Below, in pieces: positions 33,986 through 41,362 of a DNA stretch of 52,111 bases; position 1 is the first letter of the stretch, and the number at the start of each line of letters is the position of its first letter. Source of the DNA: Tersicoccus solisilvae (lineage in GTDB: Bacteria > Actinomycetota > Actinomycetes > Actinomycetales > Micrococcaceae). The DNA lies in contig NZ_BMJI01000022.1 of assembly GCF_014643255.1 (NCBI RefSeq), forward strand, positions 1 through 52,111, given 5' to 3'. A model generated the notes under the pieces. The model saw nothing but the letters and a program-made list of their open reading frames with translations. It was not told the origin of the DNA and made no database searches. The position numbers were made by a program, and so were the translations under genes.

Positions 33986-35086
33986 CTAGCTGGTCAGATC
34001 GTCCGATGCGTCGCTGGTCGACCCCGGCGCACCGTTTTCGCTCTCGTCGCTCTGGCTCTGGTCGCTCTGGCTCTGGTCGCTCTGGTTCTGGTCGCTCTGG
34101 CTCTGGCTGCTCTGGGTCTGGCTGCTCGCGGTCGCGCTCGTCACCCGGATGCTCGTCGCGGTCGCCGCGCCGGACGAGGCGGAGGTCGCCACCACCGTCA
34201 CCGTGGCGCCGGTCGTGAGATCGTCCGCGGACAGGCTGGTGCCCCCGGACTGATCACTCTGGCCCGACGAGCCACCGTCCTGTTGAGCGGGCGCTCCGGG
34301 CGGCATGCCGCCCGGCACCTGCGCCCCGTCCTGGCTGTCCTGGCCGTCGGCCGCCGCCCCCGTCGTCGTGACCCCGGTGATCCGGGTGCTGTCGCCGATC
34401 GCGTAGGTCGCGCTGTACCCGTCGGTGCTCTTGACGGTGAGGGAGGAACTGGTCACGGCGGTGACCGTGCCGGTCTGCAGCAGGAGGGTCACGGCGCTGC
34501 CGTCGCGCTGGGCGACGAACTGGCCGTGCAGGGCGGACCCCAGCTCCGACGACGCGCCGGCCGCGGCGCCGCCCAGCCCGGTCTGGCCCGAACCGGAGAA
34601 CCCGCCGCGGCCCTGACCGCCGAACCCCTCCCCGGCGCCGCCCGGGCCGCCGGTCTGTCCGGACGTCGCCGAGGATGCCGCCACCGCGGCCGCGCCGCCA
34701 CCGAGGGCGACGCCGACCGCGACCCCCGCGGCGAGCAGGGACTTCTTCAGCGTCCACGGCCGGGCCGAGGTCGCCGCCGGCGGAGCGCCCCACGTCGTGC
34801 GCGGGTCCGTGTCCCCGGGGCGCTGTGCCGCGGGGGCGGACTGCGCGTTGTACCCGGTTCCCCCGGGCTCGCTCCCGGGCCGTCTCGTCTGCCGGTACTC
34901 GCTCGCGGCGGGCGGGGTCTGCGGCAGCGCCGCGGTGCCGCCGGCCGGGTGGGACGCGCCGTCGTGATCGGCGGCCGGACGGAGATCGGGGGCGCCATCG
35001 GAGGCGTGGTCGGCGGCCGCCGGGTGCGGGTCCGCGGGCCGAGCGTCGCGCGGCTGGTATGGCTGGTACGGATCGTGCTCGGACAT
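33986..35086 (-). CDS. Membrane-anchored/exported DUF5666-like protein with Gln/Ser repeat tail
   Basis: 366 aa. About 110 hydrophilic Pro/Ala-rich residues are followed by one membrane helix (LKKSLLAAGVAVGVALGGGA), then a Gly-rich stretch and an OB-like DUF5666 segment (QTGTVTAVTSSSLTVKSTDG, then YSATYAIGDSTRITGV). The C-terminus is a low-complexity QSDQ/QSQS tail encoded by 18-bp repeats (about 34049-34122). The protein should sit outside the membrane. It diverges from the two-component operon and shares its CTGTG sites, so it is probably a target of that system. Function unknown. Confidence 0.75.
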   Translation of the reverse strand: MSEHDPYQPYQPRDARPADPHPAAADHASDGAPDLRPAADHDGASHPAGGTAALPQTPPAASEYRQTRRPGSEPGGTGYNAQSAPAAQRPGDTDPRTTWGAPPAATSARPWTLKKSLLAAGVAVGVALGGGAAAVAASSATSGQTGGPGGAGEGFGGQGRGGFSGSGQTGLGGAAAGASSELGSALHGQFVAQRDGSAVTLLLQTGTVTAVTSSSLTVKSTDGYSATYAIGDSTRITGVTTTGAAADGQDSQDGAQVPGGMPPGAPAQQDGGSSGQSDQSGGTSLSADDLTTGATVTVVATSASSGAATATSIRVTSATASSQTQSSQSQSDQNQSDQSQSDQSQSDESENGAPGSTSDASDDLTS

Positions 35087-35154
35087 CAGGGTCCTCTCGT
35101 CAGGGCGCAGTGTGGCGCACCGGAATCGTCGATGGCTCGAGTCTTCGATCGCGC

Positions 35155-35194
35155 CCTGTGCCGGGCCTGTGCCCGGTCCGGGGCGGGCCTGTGC
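35155..35194. promoter_or_regulatory. Phased CCTGTGC direct repeats (response-regulator site 1)
   Basis: CCTGTGC at 35155, 35166 and 35188: steps of 11 and 22 bp. They lie about 70-110 bp upstream of the DUF5666-like start on the minus strand. Heptamers repeated every 11 bp are the usual binding form of OmpR-type regulators. Confidence 0.55.
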
Positions 35195-35277
35195 ACCGCC
35201 GGCCACCGCGGTCCCGGTTCGGTCGCGGCGCGACGGCGGCCCGGACGCGGCGCAGTCGACGGGCGCTCGGCGACGGT

Positions 35278-35283
35278 TACGCT
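35278..35283 (+). promoter_or_regulatory. -10 candidate for the two-component operon
   Basis: TACGCT, about 100 bp before the regulator ATG. The 300-bp gap 35087-35386 holds this, the CTGTG sites and no gene. Confidence 0.3.
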
Positions 35284-35294
35284 GACCGCACGAT

Positions 35295-35342
35295 CCTGTG
35301 CCCGTGCTGTCCGGGACCTGCGTCTCACAGCCCCAGCACAGG
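35295..35342. promoter_or_regulatory. Two more 11-bp-phased CTGTG pairs (site 2)
   Basis: CCTGTGC at 35295 with GCTGTCC at 35306; and, on the minus strand, CCTGTGC (35336-35342) with GCTGTGA (35325-35331). Both pairs keep the 11-bp step, in opposite orientation, just upstream of the regulator gene. Confidence 0.5.
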
Positions 35343-35386
35343 TTCGGCCCAGCAGCGAGCAAGTCCCGGACCGGAGACTCGAGACC

Positions 35387-36133
35387 ATGACCGCACGCCA
35401 GCGCACCGCCCTGATCGACAGCCTGCCCCGCCTCGAGCACCCCGACGGCTCCCCCATCCGAGCGCTCGTCGTCGACGACGAGCCGTCCCTGGCCGAGCTC
35501 GTGAGCATCGGGCTGCGCATGGTCGGCTGGAACGTCGAGACCGTGCACGACGGCGAGAACGCCGTCACCCGGGCCCGGGCGTTCCGGCCCGACGTGCTCG
35601 TCCTGGACTGGATGCTGCCCGGTTTCGACGGGGTGGAGGCGCTGCAGCGGATCCGGCAGTTCGCCCCGGACGTGCCCGCCCTCTTCCTCACCGCCAAGGA
35701 CGACGTCGAGGACCGCATCCAGGGCCTGACCGCGGGCGGTGACGACTACGTGACGAAGCCGTTCAGCATGGAGGAGGTGATGATCCGCCTGCACCGGCTC
35801 GTCCAGCGCTCGGGGGTGGCCGCGATCGACGACGCCGAGCTCGTGGTCGGCGACCTGAGCCTGAACATCGACACCCGCGAGGTGACCCGCGGCGGGGACC
35901 TGATTGCCCTGACCGCCACCCAGTTCGAGCTGCTGCGCTACCTGATGGAGAATCCCAAGCGGGTGCTGTCCAAGGCGCAGATCCTGGACCGGGTGTGGAA
36001 CTACGACTTCGGCGGTCAGGCCAACATCGTCGAGCTGTACATCTCGTACCTGCGCAAGAAGATCGACGTCGGCCGCGAGCCCATGATCCACACGGTCCGC
36101 GGCGCCGGCTACGTGATCAAGCCGGCCCCCTGA
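35387..36133 (+). CDS. Response regulator, OmpR/PhoB family
   Basis: 248 aa. The receiver domain has D30/D31 in VVDDEPS, phospho-acceptor D74 in LVLDWMLPG, T102 in LFLTAKDD and K124 in YVTKPF. The C-terminal winged helix carries LTATQFELLRYLMENPKRVL, then SKAQILDRVWNYDFGGQANI and HTVRGAGYVIKP. It resembles the MprA/TcrA branch. The kinase gene follows 32 nt later. The CTGTG repeats upstream and before the glycosyltransferase operon are its likely targets. Confidence 0.93.
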   Translation: MTARQRTALIDSLPRLEHPDGSPIRALVVDDEPSLAELVSIGLRMVGWNVETVHDGENAVTRARAFRPDVLVLDWMLPGFDGVEALQRIRQFAPDVPALFLTAKDDVEDRIQGLTAGGDDYVTKPFSMEEVMIRLHRLVQRSGVAAIDDAELVVGDLSLNIDTREVTRGGDLIALTATQFELLRYLMENPKRVLSKAQILDRVWNYDFGGQANIVELYISYLRKKIDVGREPMIHTVRGAGYVIKPAP

Positions 36134-36165
36134 ACCGCGACACCGTCGATCGGAGGCACGAGACC

Positions 36166-37656
36166 ATGAGCACGCTCGCGGGCGCGCCGGCGACCCGCGT
36201 CCGGGGACCGGCCGGCTGGCACCTGCGCACCCGGGTGATCGCCGTGGCCCTGCTCATGCTCGCCACCATCTGCGTCACCGTGGGGCTGGTGACCCTGACG
36301 GCGGTGAACCTGTTCGTCACCAACCAGCTGGACGGGCGGCTGCACGAGGCGTCCGAACGGGCCGTGAACTTCAGCGCGCCGCCCCCCGGCAACGGCGGCC
36401 GGGACGCCTCGGACCCGCTGCAGGCCCGCGGCCAGGGGGCGGGCACGCTCAACGCGCTGATCGTGGATGGAGCCGTCAACGCCTCCGGCGTCATCGACCG
36501 CAGCGGCAACCGGCAGGCCCTCTCCGACGCCGACCGGGCGTCCCTGCTCGACCTGCCACCGACGGCGGAGCCCGCCGAGCGCTCCCTCTCCATCGGCGAC
36601 TACCGGCTGGTCGCCACCCGCGTCACCGACGGCGTCGTCATCACCGGACTGCCCCTGGCGGACCGGAACGACCTGCTGCGCGACATCACCGGCACCTTCG
36701 CCCTCGTCTGCCTCGGCGGTCTCGGCCTGACCGGCGTCCTCGGCGTCGTCGTGATCCGCCGCACCCTCCGGCCCCTGGAGGACGTCAGCGCGGTGGCCAC
36801 CCAGGTCGCCCGGCTGCCCCTGGACGCCGGCGAGGTGCGGCTCGCCCAGCGCGTCCCGCCGCGGTTGGCCGACCCGCACACCGAGGTCGGCTCCGTCGGG
36901 CACGCCCTGAACCAGATGCTGGACAACGTCTCGTCGGCCCTGGACGCCCGGCAGCGGAGCGAGACCCGGGTGCGGCAGTTCGTCGCCGATGCCTCCCACG
37001 AGCTACGCACCCCGCTCGCCGCCATCCGCGGCTACACGGACCTGGTGCGCATGACCGAGGACCTCAGCGACGACGGGGCCCGCTCCCTGGGCCGCGTCGA
37101 GTCGCAGTCCCGGCGGATGACCGCCCTGGTGGAGGACCTGCTGCTGCTCGCCCGGCTCGACGAGGGCCAGCAGCCCGAGTTCGCCGACGTCGACCTCGGG
37201 GAACTCGTCGTCGAGATCGTCACCGACGCCCAGGTCACCGCGCGCGATCACCACTGGGTGATCTCGGTGCCCGAGGACCCGGTGCCCGTCCGGGCCGATC
37301 CGCGCCAGCTCACCCAGGTGCTGACCAACCTGCTGTCCAACGCGCGCAAGCACACGGACGCCGGGACCACGGTGACGACGACGGTGTCCCGCTCGAGCGA
37401 CGGGCACGACGCCGTCCTGTCCGTGGTCGACACCGGGCCCGGCATCGACCCGGCCTTCCTCGAGCAGATCTTCGCGCGGTTCGCCCGGGCCGACGCCGCC
37501 CGCAGCGGCACCGACGGCACCACGGGCCTGGGGCTGGCCATCGTCGAGGCCATCGTGGCCGCGCACGGCGGCCGCATCGAGGTCTCCTCCCGGCCGGGAC
37601 GCACCGAGTTCGCCGTCCGGCTGCCGCTCGCCACCCCGGTGGCGCCGCGGGCCTGA
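36166..37656 (+). CDS. Sensor histidine kinase
   Basis: 496 aa. Two membrane helices (about 23-50 and 177-198) enclose an extracytoplasmic sensor of about 125 residues. HAMP-like linker, then HisKA with FVADASHELRTPLAAIRGY (H278), and HATPase_c with LLSNARKH, DTGPGIDP and GTDGTTGLGLAIVEAIVAAH. Partner of the regulator just upstream. The signal is unknown, but its position with envelope glycosyltransferases suggests envelope sensing. Confidence 0.93.
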   Translation: MSTLAGAPATRVRGPAGWHLRTRVIAVALLMLATICVTVGLVTLTAVNLFVTNQLDGRLHEASERAVNFSAPPPGNGGRDASDPLQARGQGAGTLNALIVDGAVNASGVIDRSGNRQALSDADRASLLDLPPTAEPAERSLSIGDYRLVATRVTDGVVITGLPLADRNDLLRDITGTFALVCLGGLGLTGVLGVVVIRRTLRPLEDVSAVATQVARLPLDAGEVRLAQRVPPRLADPHTEVGSVGHALNQMLDNVSSALDARQRSETRVRQFVADASHELRTPLAAIRGYTDLVRMTEDLSDDGARSLGRVESQSRRMTALVEDLLLLARLDEGQQPEFADVDLGELVVEIVTDAQVTARDHHWVISVPEDPVPVRADPRQLTQVLTNLLSNARKHTDAGTTVTTTVSRSSDGHDAVLSVVDTGPGIDPAFLEQIFARFARADAARSGTDGTTGLGLAIVEAIVAAHGGRIEVSSRPGRTEFAVRLPLATPVAPRA

Positions 37657-37671
37657 CGCCCGCGCCCGCTT

Positions 37672-37689
37672 CCACAGCAGCGGCACAGC
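37672..37689. promoter_or_regulatory. CTGTG pair before the glycosyltransferase operon (site 3)
   Basis: On the minus strand GCTGTGC (37683-37689) and GCTGTGG (37672-37678), 11 bp apart, in the 77-bp gap between the kinase and glycosyltransferase genes. It matches the sites at 35155-35342. Confidence 0.5.
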
Positions 37690-37733
37690 CGGACCCCACG
37701 GACGGCAAATCTCCCGTCACGACAGTGGTCGGT

Positions 37734-39068
37734 ATGACAGCTCCGATCACCGCACCCCTGCTCGTCGCCGGTGTCGCGACGGACCCCCCGACGGTGGCCC
37801 CCCGCCTGCGGCGCGGGCCCGTGGACACCGCCGGACCCGTCCCCGTCCTCGACGTGACGATCCCCGTCTACAACGAGGAGAAGGACATCGAGGCGACCCT
37901 CCGTCGCCTGCACCGGCACCTGACCGACCACTTCCCGCACCGCTTCGCCATCACCGTCGCGGACAACGCGAGCACGGACGGCACCCTGCCGGTGGCGGAG
38001 CGCGTGGCCCGGGAACTGCCGGAGGTGCGGGTGGTCCACCTCGAGGAGAAAGGCCGCGGCCGGGCACTGCGCCGCGTCTGGTCCGACTCCCCGTCGCCCG
38101 TGCTGGCCTACATGGACGTCGACCTCTCGACGGACCTCGCGGCGCTCGGTCCGCTCGTCGCCCCGCTGATCTCCGGGCACTCCGACGTCGCGATCGGTAC
38201 CCGGCTCGCCCGCGGTTCCCGCGTGGTGCGCGGCGCCAAGCGGGAGTTCATCTCCCGCTCCTACAACCTGCTGCTGCGCTCCTCGCTGGGCGCCCGCTTC
38301 TCCGACGCGCAGTGCGGTTTCAAGGCCATCCGCGGCGACGTGGCGCAGATGCTGCTGCCCTACACCGAGGACAACGCCTGGTTCTTCGACACGGAGCTGC
38401 TCGTCCTCGCCGAGCGCAGCGGGCTGCGGATCGCCGAGGTACCGGTCGACTGGACCGACGACCCGGACTCGAGCGTCGACATCGTCCGCACCGCGCTCGA
38501 CGACGTCAGGGGCATCGTGCGGATCAGCCGCGACCTGGTCCGCGGCCGGATCCCGGTCGAGCAGCTGCGCACCGCCGTCGGACGGGGCACCATCCCCGGG
38601 CAGACCTCCGCCCTGTTCACCCAGGTGGTGCGGTTCGGCGTCGTCGGCGTCGCCTCCACCCTCGCCTACCTCGCGATCTTCACCGCCTGCCGGCTGGGGA
38701 TGGACCCCCAGGCGGCCAACCTCGTCGCACTGCTCACGACGGCGATCGGCAACACCGCCGCCAACCGGATCTTCACCTTCGGCGTCAGCGGCTCCACCGG
38801 CGCGCTGAGGCACCACGCGCAGGGCCTGATCGTCTTCGGCATCGGGCTGGCCCTCACGTCCGGGGCCCTGGCGGCGGTGCACGCCGCCGGCTCCCCCGGG
38901 CGCACCGTCGAGCTGGCCGCCGTCGTCGGCGCCAACCTGCTCGCCACTCTCGTCCGCTTCCTGCTCTTCCGCCTGTGGGTCTTCCGGCCCCGCTTCCCCG
39001 CGTCGGCCGACGGCCCGGCGACCACCCTCACCCCCGCTCCCACCTCGATGAAGGACTCCCACCGATGA
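37734..39068 (+). CDS. GT2 glycosyltransferase fused to a GtrA-like domain
   Basis: 444 aa. The N-terminal GT2 domain (about 35-270) has VTIPVYNEEKDIEATLRRL, TVADNASTDGTLPVAERVA, YMDVDLSTDLAAL (DxD) and FSDAQCGFKAIRGDVAQ, as in polyprenyl-phosphate mannose/glucose synthases. The C-terminal third has four membrane helices of GtrA type (VVRFGVVGVASTLAYLAIFT, then NTAANRIFTF). It should make a polyprenyl-phosphate sugar donor for the following PMT enzymes. ATG at 37734 is preferred; a GTG at 37725 is also in frame. The stop overlaps the next start. Confidence 0.9.
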   Translation: MTAPITAPLLVAGVATDPPTVAPRLRRGPVDTAGPVPVLDVTIPVYNEEKDIEATLRRLHRHLTDHFPHRFAITVADNASTDGTLPVAERVARELPEVRVVHLEEKGRGRALRRVWSDSPSPVLAYMDVDLSTDLAALGPLVAPLISGHSDVAIGTRLARGSRVVRGAKREFISRSYNLLLRSSLGARFSDAQCGFKAIRGDVAQMLLPYTEDNAWFFDTELLVLAERSGLRIAEVPVDWTDDPDSSVDIVRTALDDVRGIVRISRDLVRGRIPVEQLRTAVGRGTIPGQTSALFTQVVRFGVVGVASTLAYLAIFTACRLGMDPQAANLVALLTTAIGNTAANRIFTFGVSGSTGALRHHAQGLIVFGIGLALTSGALAAVHAAGSPGRTVELAAVVGANLLATLVRFLLFRLWVFRPRFPASADGPATTLTPAPTSMKDSHR

Positions 39069-41242
39069 GCACCTCGACCTCCGCGACCGGCAGCACGCCG
39101 GGACGCCCCGCGCTGCCGCGCTACCTCCTCGACGCCACCTCGGCCACCGACGTGATCGACCGGCCGCAGCAGCACGCGGACCGACACGCCGCCGGCGACG
39201 ACGAGCGGGACCGCCGGAGCGGGTCGCGGGCCGCCCGCTGGTTCACCGGCCGCGGGTCGTCGGAGCAGGACCAGCCCCGCTGGGTCCGTCCGTCGGCGCT
39301 CGCCCTGCTGCTGGGCACCGGGCTCCTCTACTTCTGGAACCTGACCAGCTCCGGCTACGGCAACTCCTTCTACGCCGCCGCCATCCAGGCCGGCACGAAG
39401 AGCTGGACGGCGTTGCTGTTCGGCTCGCTCGACGCCGGCAACGCCATCACCGTGGACAAACCGCCGGCCTCCCTGTGGCTGCCCGCCCTGATGGGGCGGC
39501 TGTTCGGGTTCAACTCGTTCACCGTGCTCGCTCCCCAGGCGCTGATGGGGGTGGCCGCCGTCGGGCTGCTGTACGCGGCCGTCAAGCGCACCAGCGGACC
39601 GGCCGCGGGACTGATCGCCGGCGCGGGGCTGGCGCTGACCCCGGTCGCCACCCTGATGTTCCGGTTCGACAACCCGGACGCGCTGCTCACGCTCTGCCTC
39701 GTCGCGGCCGGGTACGCCACGGTCCGCGGGATCGAGAAGCACGAAGCCCGCTGGCTCTTCCTCGCCGGCGCGCTGCTGGGACTCGCGTTCCTGACCAAGA
39801 TGCTGCAGGGCTTCCTCACCATCCCCGCGCTCGGCCTCGCCTACCTGTGGGCCGCGAACACCGGCATCGGCCGGCGCATCCTCAACCTGCTCGCCGCGCT
39901 CGCCGGCATCGTCGTCGTGGCCGGGAGCTACCTCCTCGTCTTCCAGCTCACGCCCGCGGAGGCGCGGCCCTACATGGCCGGCACGCAGACCAACAGCTTC
40001 CTCGAGCTCACCTTCGGCTACAACGGCCTCGGCCGGATCTTCGGCGGTTCGGGCAACGGCGGTGGCGGCGGCGGCATGGGTGGCGGCAACACCGGCTTCG
40101 GCGGCTCCACCGGTGTGCTGCGGATGTTCAACTCCGCGTTCGGCGCCGAGGTGTCCTGGCTGCTGCCTGCGGCCGTGATCCTGCTCGTGGCCGGGCTGTG
40201 GTTCACCCGGCGAGCGCCGCGCACCGACCTCACCCGGGCGTCACTCATCCTGTGGGGCGGCTGGATGGTCGTGACCGCCGGCATCTTCTCCTTCATGGAG
40301 GGCACGATCCACCCGTACTACGCGGTCGCCCTGGCCCCGGCGATCGCGGCCCTCGTCGGCATCGGTTCGGTGGAGCTGTGGCGGGGCCGGGCGTATCTCG
40401 CCCCCCGCATCATCCTGGCGGTCAGCATCCTCGCCACCGCCGTGTGGTCCTTCGCCCTGCTCTCCACCGCGTCGGACTGGCTGCCGTGGCTGAAGTGGGT
40501 GCAGCTGGCCCTCGGCGCGCTGACGGCGACGGCCCTGGTGTTCCGCCTCGACGCCGTGCGGCGGATGGGCGTGGCCGTGATCATCGCCGCCCTGCTCTCC
40601 TCGGGCCTCGGGATGGGGTCCTGGGCGATCGCGACGGCGTCCTCCGCGCACTCCGGCTCGATCCCGACCTCCGGCCCGGCGAGCGCCGGCGGCGGGATGG
40701 GCGGCATGGGCACCCGGATGGGCGGAGCGCCCGGCGGTACGACGGGCCAGAACGGCACGGCGGGCCAGGCGCCCGGCGGTGCGGCGGGCCAGGCGCCCGG
40801 CGGCGCGGCGGGTGAGGCGCCCGGCGGCACCACCGGTCAGTCCGGCACCACCGGTCAGTCCGAGACGGGGCAGGCACCCGGCGGCACGGGTGAGGCGGGC
40901 GGCGCCGACGCCGACCTGACCGCCCTGCTGCAGGAGACGACCACCACCTGGTCCGCGGCCATCTCGGGGGCGACCGGTGCGGCCGATCTCGAGCTGGCGT
41001 CCAACACGTCGGTCATCGCGCTCGGCGGTTGGAACGGCTCGGATCCGTCCCCGACGCTGGCCCAGTTCCAGCAGATGGTCCGCGACGGGAAGATCAGCTA
41101 TTTCATCTCCGGTGGCGGCATGGGTGGCGGCGGAGGGATGGGCGGCGGTTCGTCGGCCTCGTCCGAGATCGCCGCCTGGGTGGCCGCGAACTACACCGCC
41201 ACCACGGTCGGCTCCAGCACGGTCTACGACCTCCGCTCCTGA
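39065..41242 (+). CDS. PMT-fold glycosyltransferase, YkcA/B-like (copy 1)
   Basis: 725 aa. After about 75 hydrophilic residues come many membrane helices with family motifs: AITVDKPPASLWLPALMGRL, LAPQALMGVAAVGLLYAAVK, MFRFDNPDALLTLCLVAAGY and PYMAGTQTNSFLELTFGYNG. A glycine-rich loop (GGGGGGMGGG) follows. The C-terminal region has a GGAPGG/GQAPGG linker and a soluble domain (VIALGGWNGSDPSPTLAQFQ) typical of YkcA/B proteins. It should transfer a sugar from a polyprenyl donor to a target outside the membrane. ATG overlaps the upstream stop. Confidence 0.88.
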   Translation: MSTSTSATGSTPGRPALPRYLLDATSATDVIDRPQQHADRHAAGDDERDRRSGSRAARWFTGRGSSEQDQPRWVRPSALALLLGTGLLYFWNLTSSGYGNSFYAAAIQAGTKSWTALLFGSLDAGNAITVDKPPASLWLPALMGRLFGFNSFTVLAPQALMGVAAVGLLYAAVKRTSGPAAGLIAGAGLALTPVATLMFRFDNPDALLTLCLVAAGYATVRGIEKHEARWLFLAGALLGLAFLTKMLQGFLTIPALGLAYLWAANTGIGRRILNLLAALAGIVVVAGSYLLVFQLTPAEARPYMAGTQTNSFLELTFGYNGLGRIFGGSGNGGGGGGMGGGNTGFGGSTGVLRMFNSAFGAEVSWLLPAAVILLVAGLWFTRRAPRTDLTRASLILWGGWMVVTAGIFSFMEGTIHPYYAVALAPAIAALVGIGSVELWRGRAYLAPRIILAVSILATAVWSFALLSTASDWLPWLKWVQLALGALTATALVFRLDAVRRMGVAVIIAALLSSGLGMGSWAIATASSAHSGSIPTSGPASAGGGMGGMGTRMGGAPGGTTGQNGTAGQAPGGAAGQAPGGAAGEAPGGTTGQSGTTGQSETGQAPGGTGEAGGADADLTALLQETTTTWSAAISGATGAADLELASNTSVIALGGWNGSDPSPTLAQFQQMVRDGKISYFISGGGMGGGGGMGGGSSASSEIAAWVAANYTATTVGSSTVYDLRS

Positions 41243-41275
41243 CCCCTTCACCTCCCGCCAGCCCCCCCACCTCCC

Positions 41276-41346
41276 GCCAGCTCGTCAATAGATGTTCACC
41301 AGGGCCCGATCTCCGTGCCCGATCGAGCATCTATTGACGAGCTGGC
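41276..41346. repeat. 71-bp inverted-repeat element, copy A
   Basis: Arms GCCAGCTCGTCAATAGATG (41276-41294) and its perfect complement (41328-41346), 33-bp centre. It lies between the two PMT genes, ending 5 bp before the GAAGGAG site of the second. Confidence 0.9.
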
Positions 41347-41362
41347 CCTGGAAGGAGACACC

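Noticed and set aside
34049-34122. 18-bp tandem repeats as a regulatory array
   Set aside because: They lie inside the coding region and encode the QSDQSQ tail; a coding explanation is enough.
41315-41362. Earlier in-frame start for the second PMT gene inside repeat copy A
   Set aside because: The ATG at 41363 has a strong GGAAGGAG site, and the upstream start would make the repeat arm coding.
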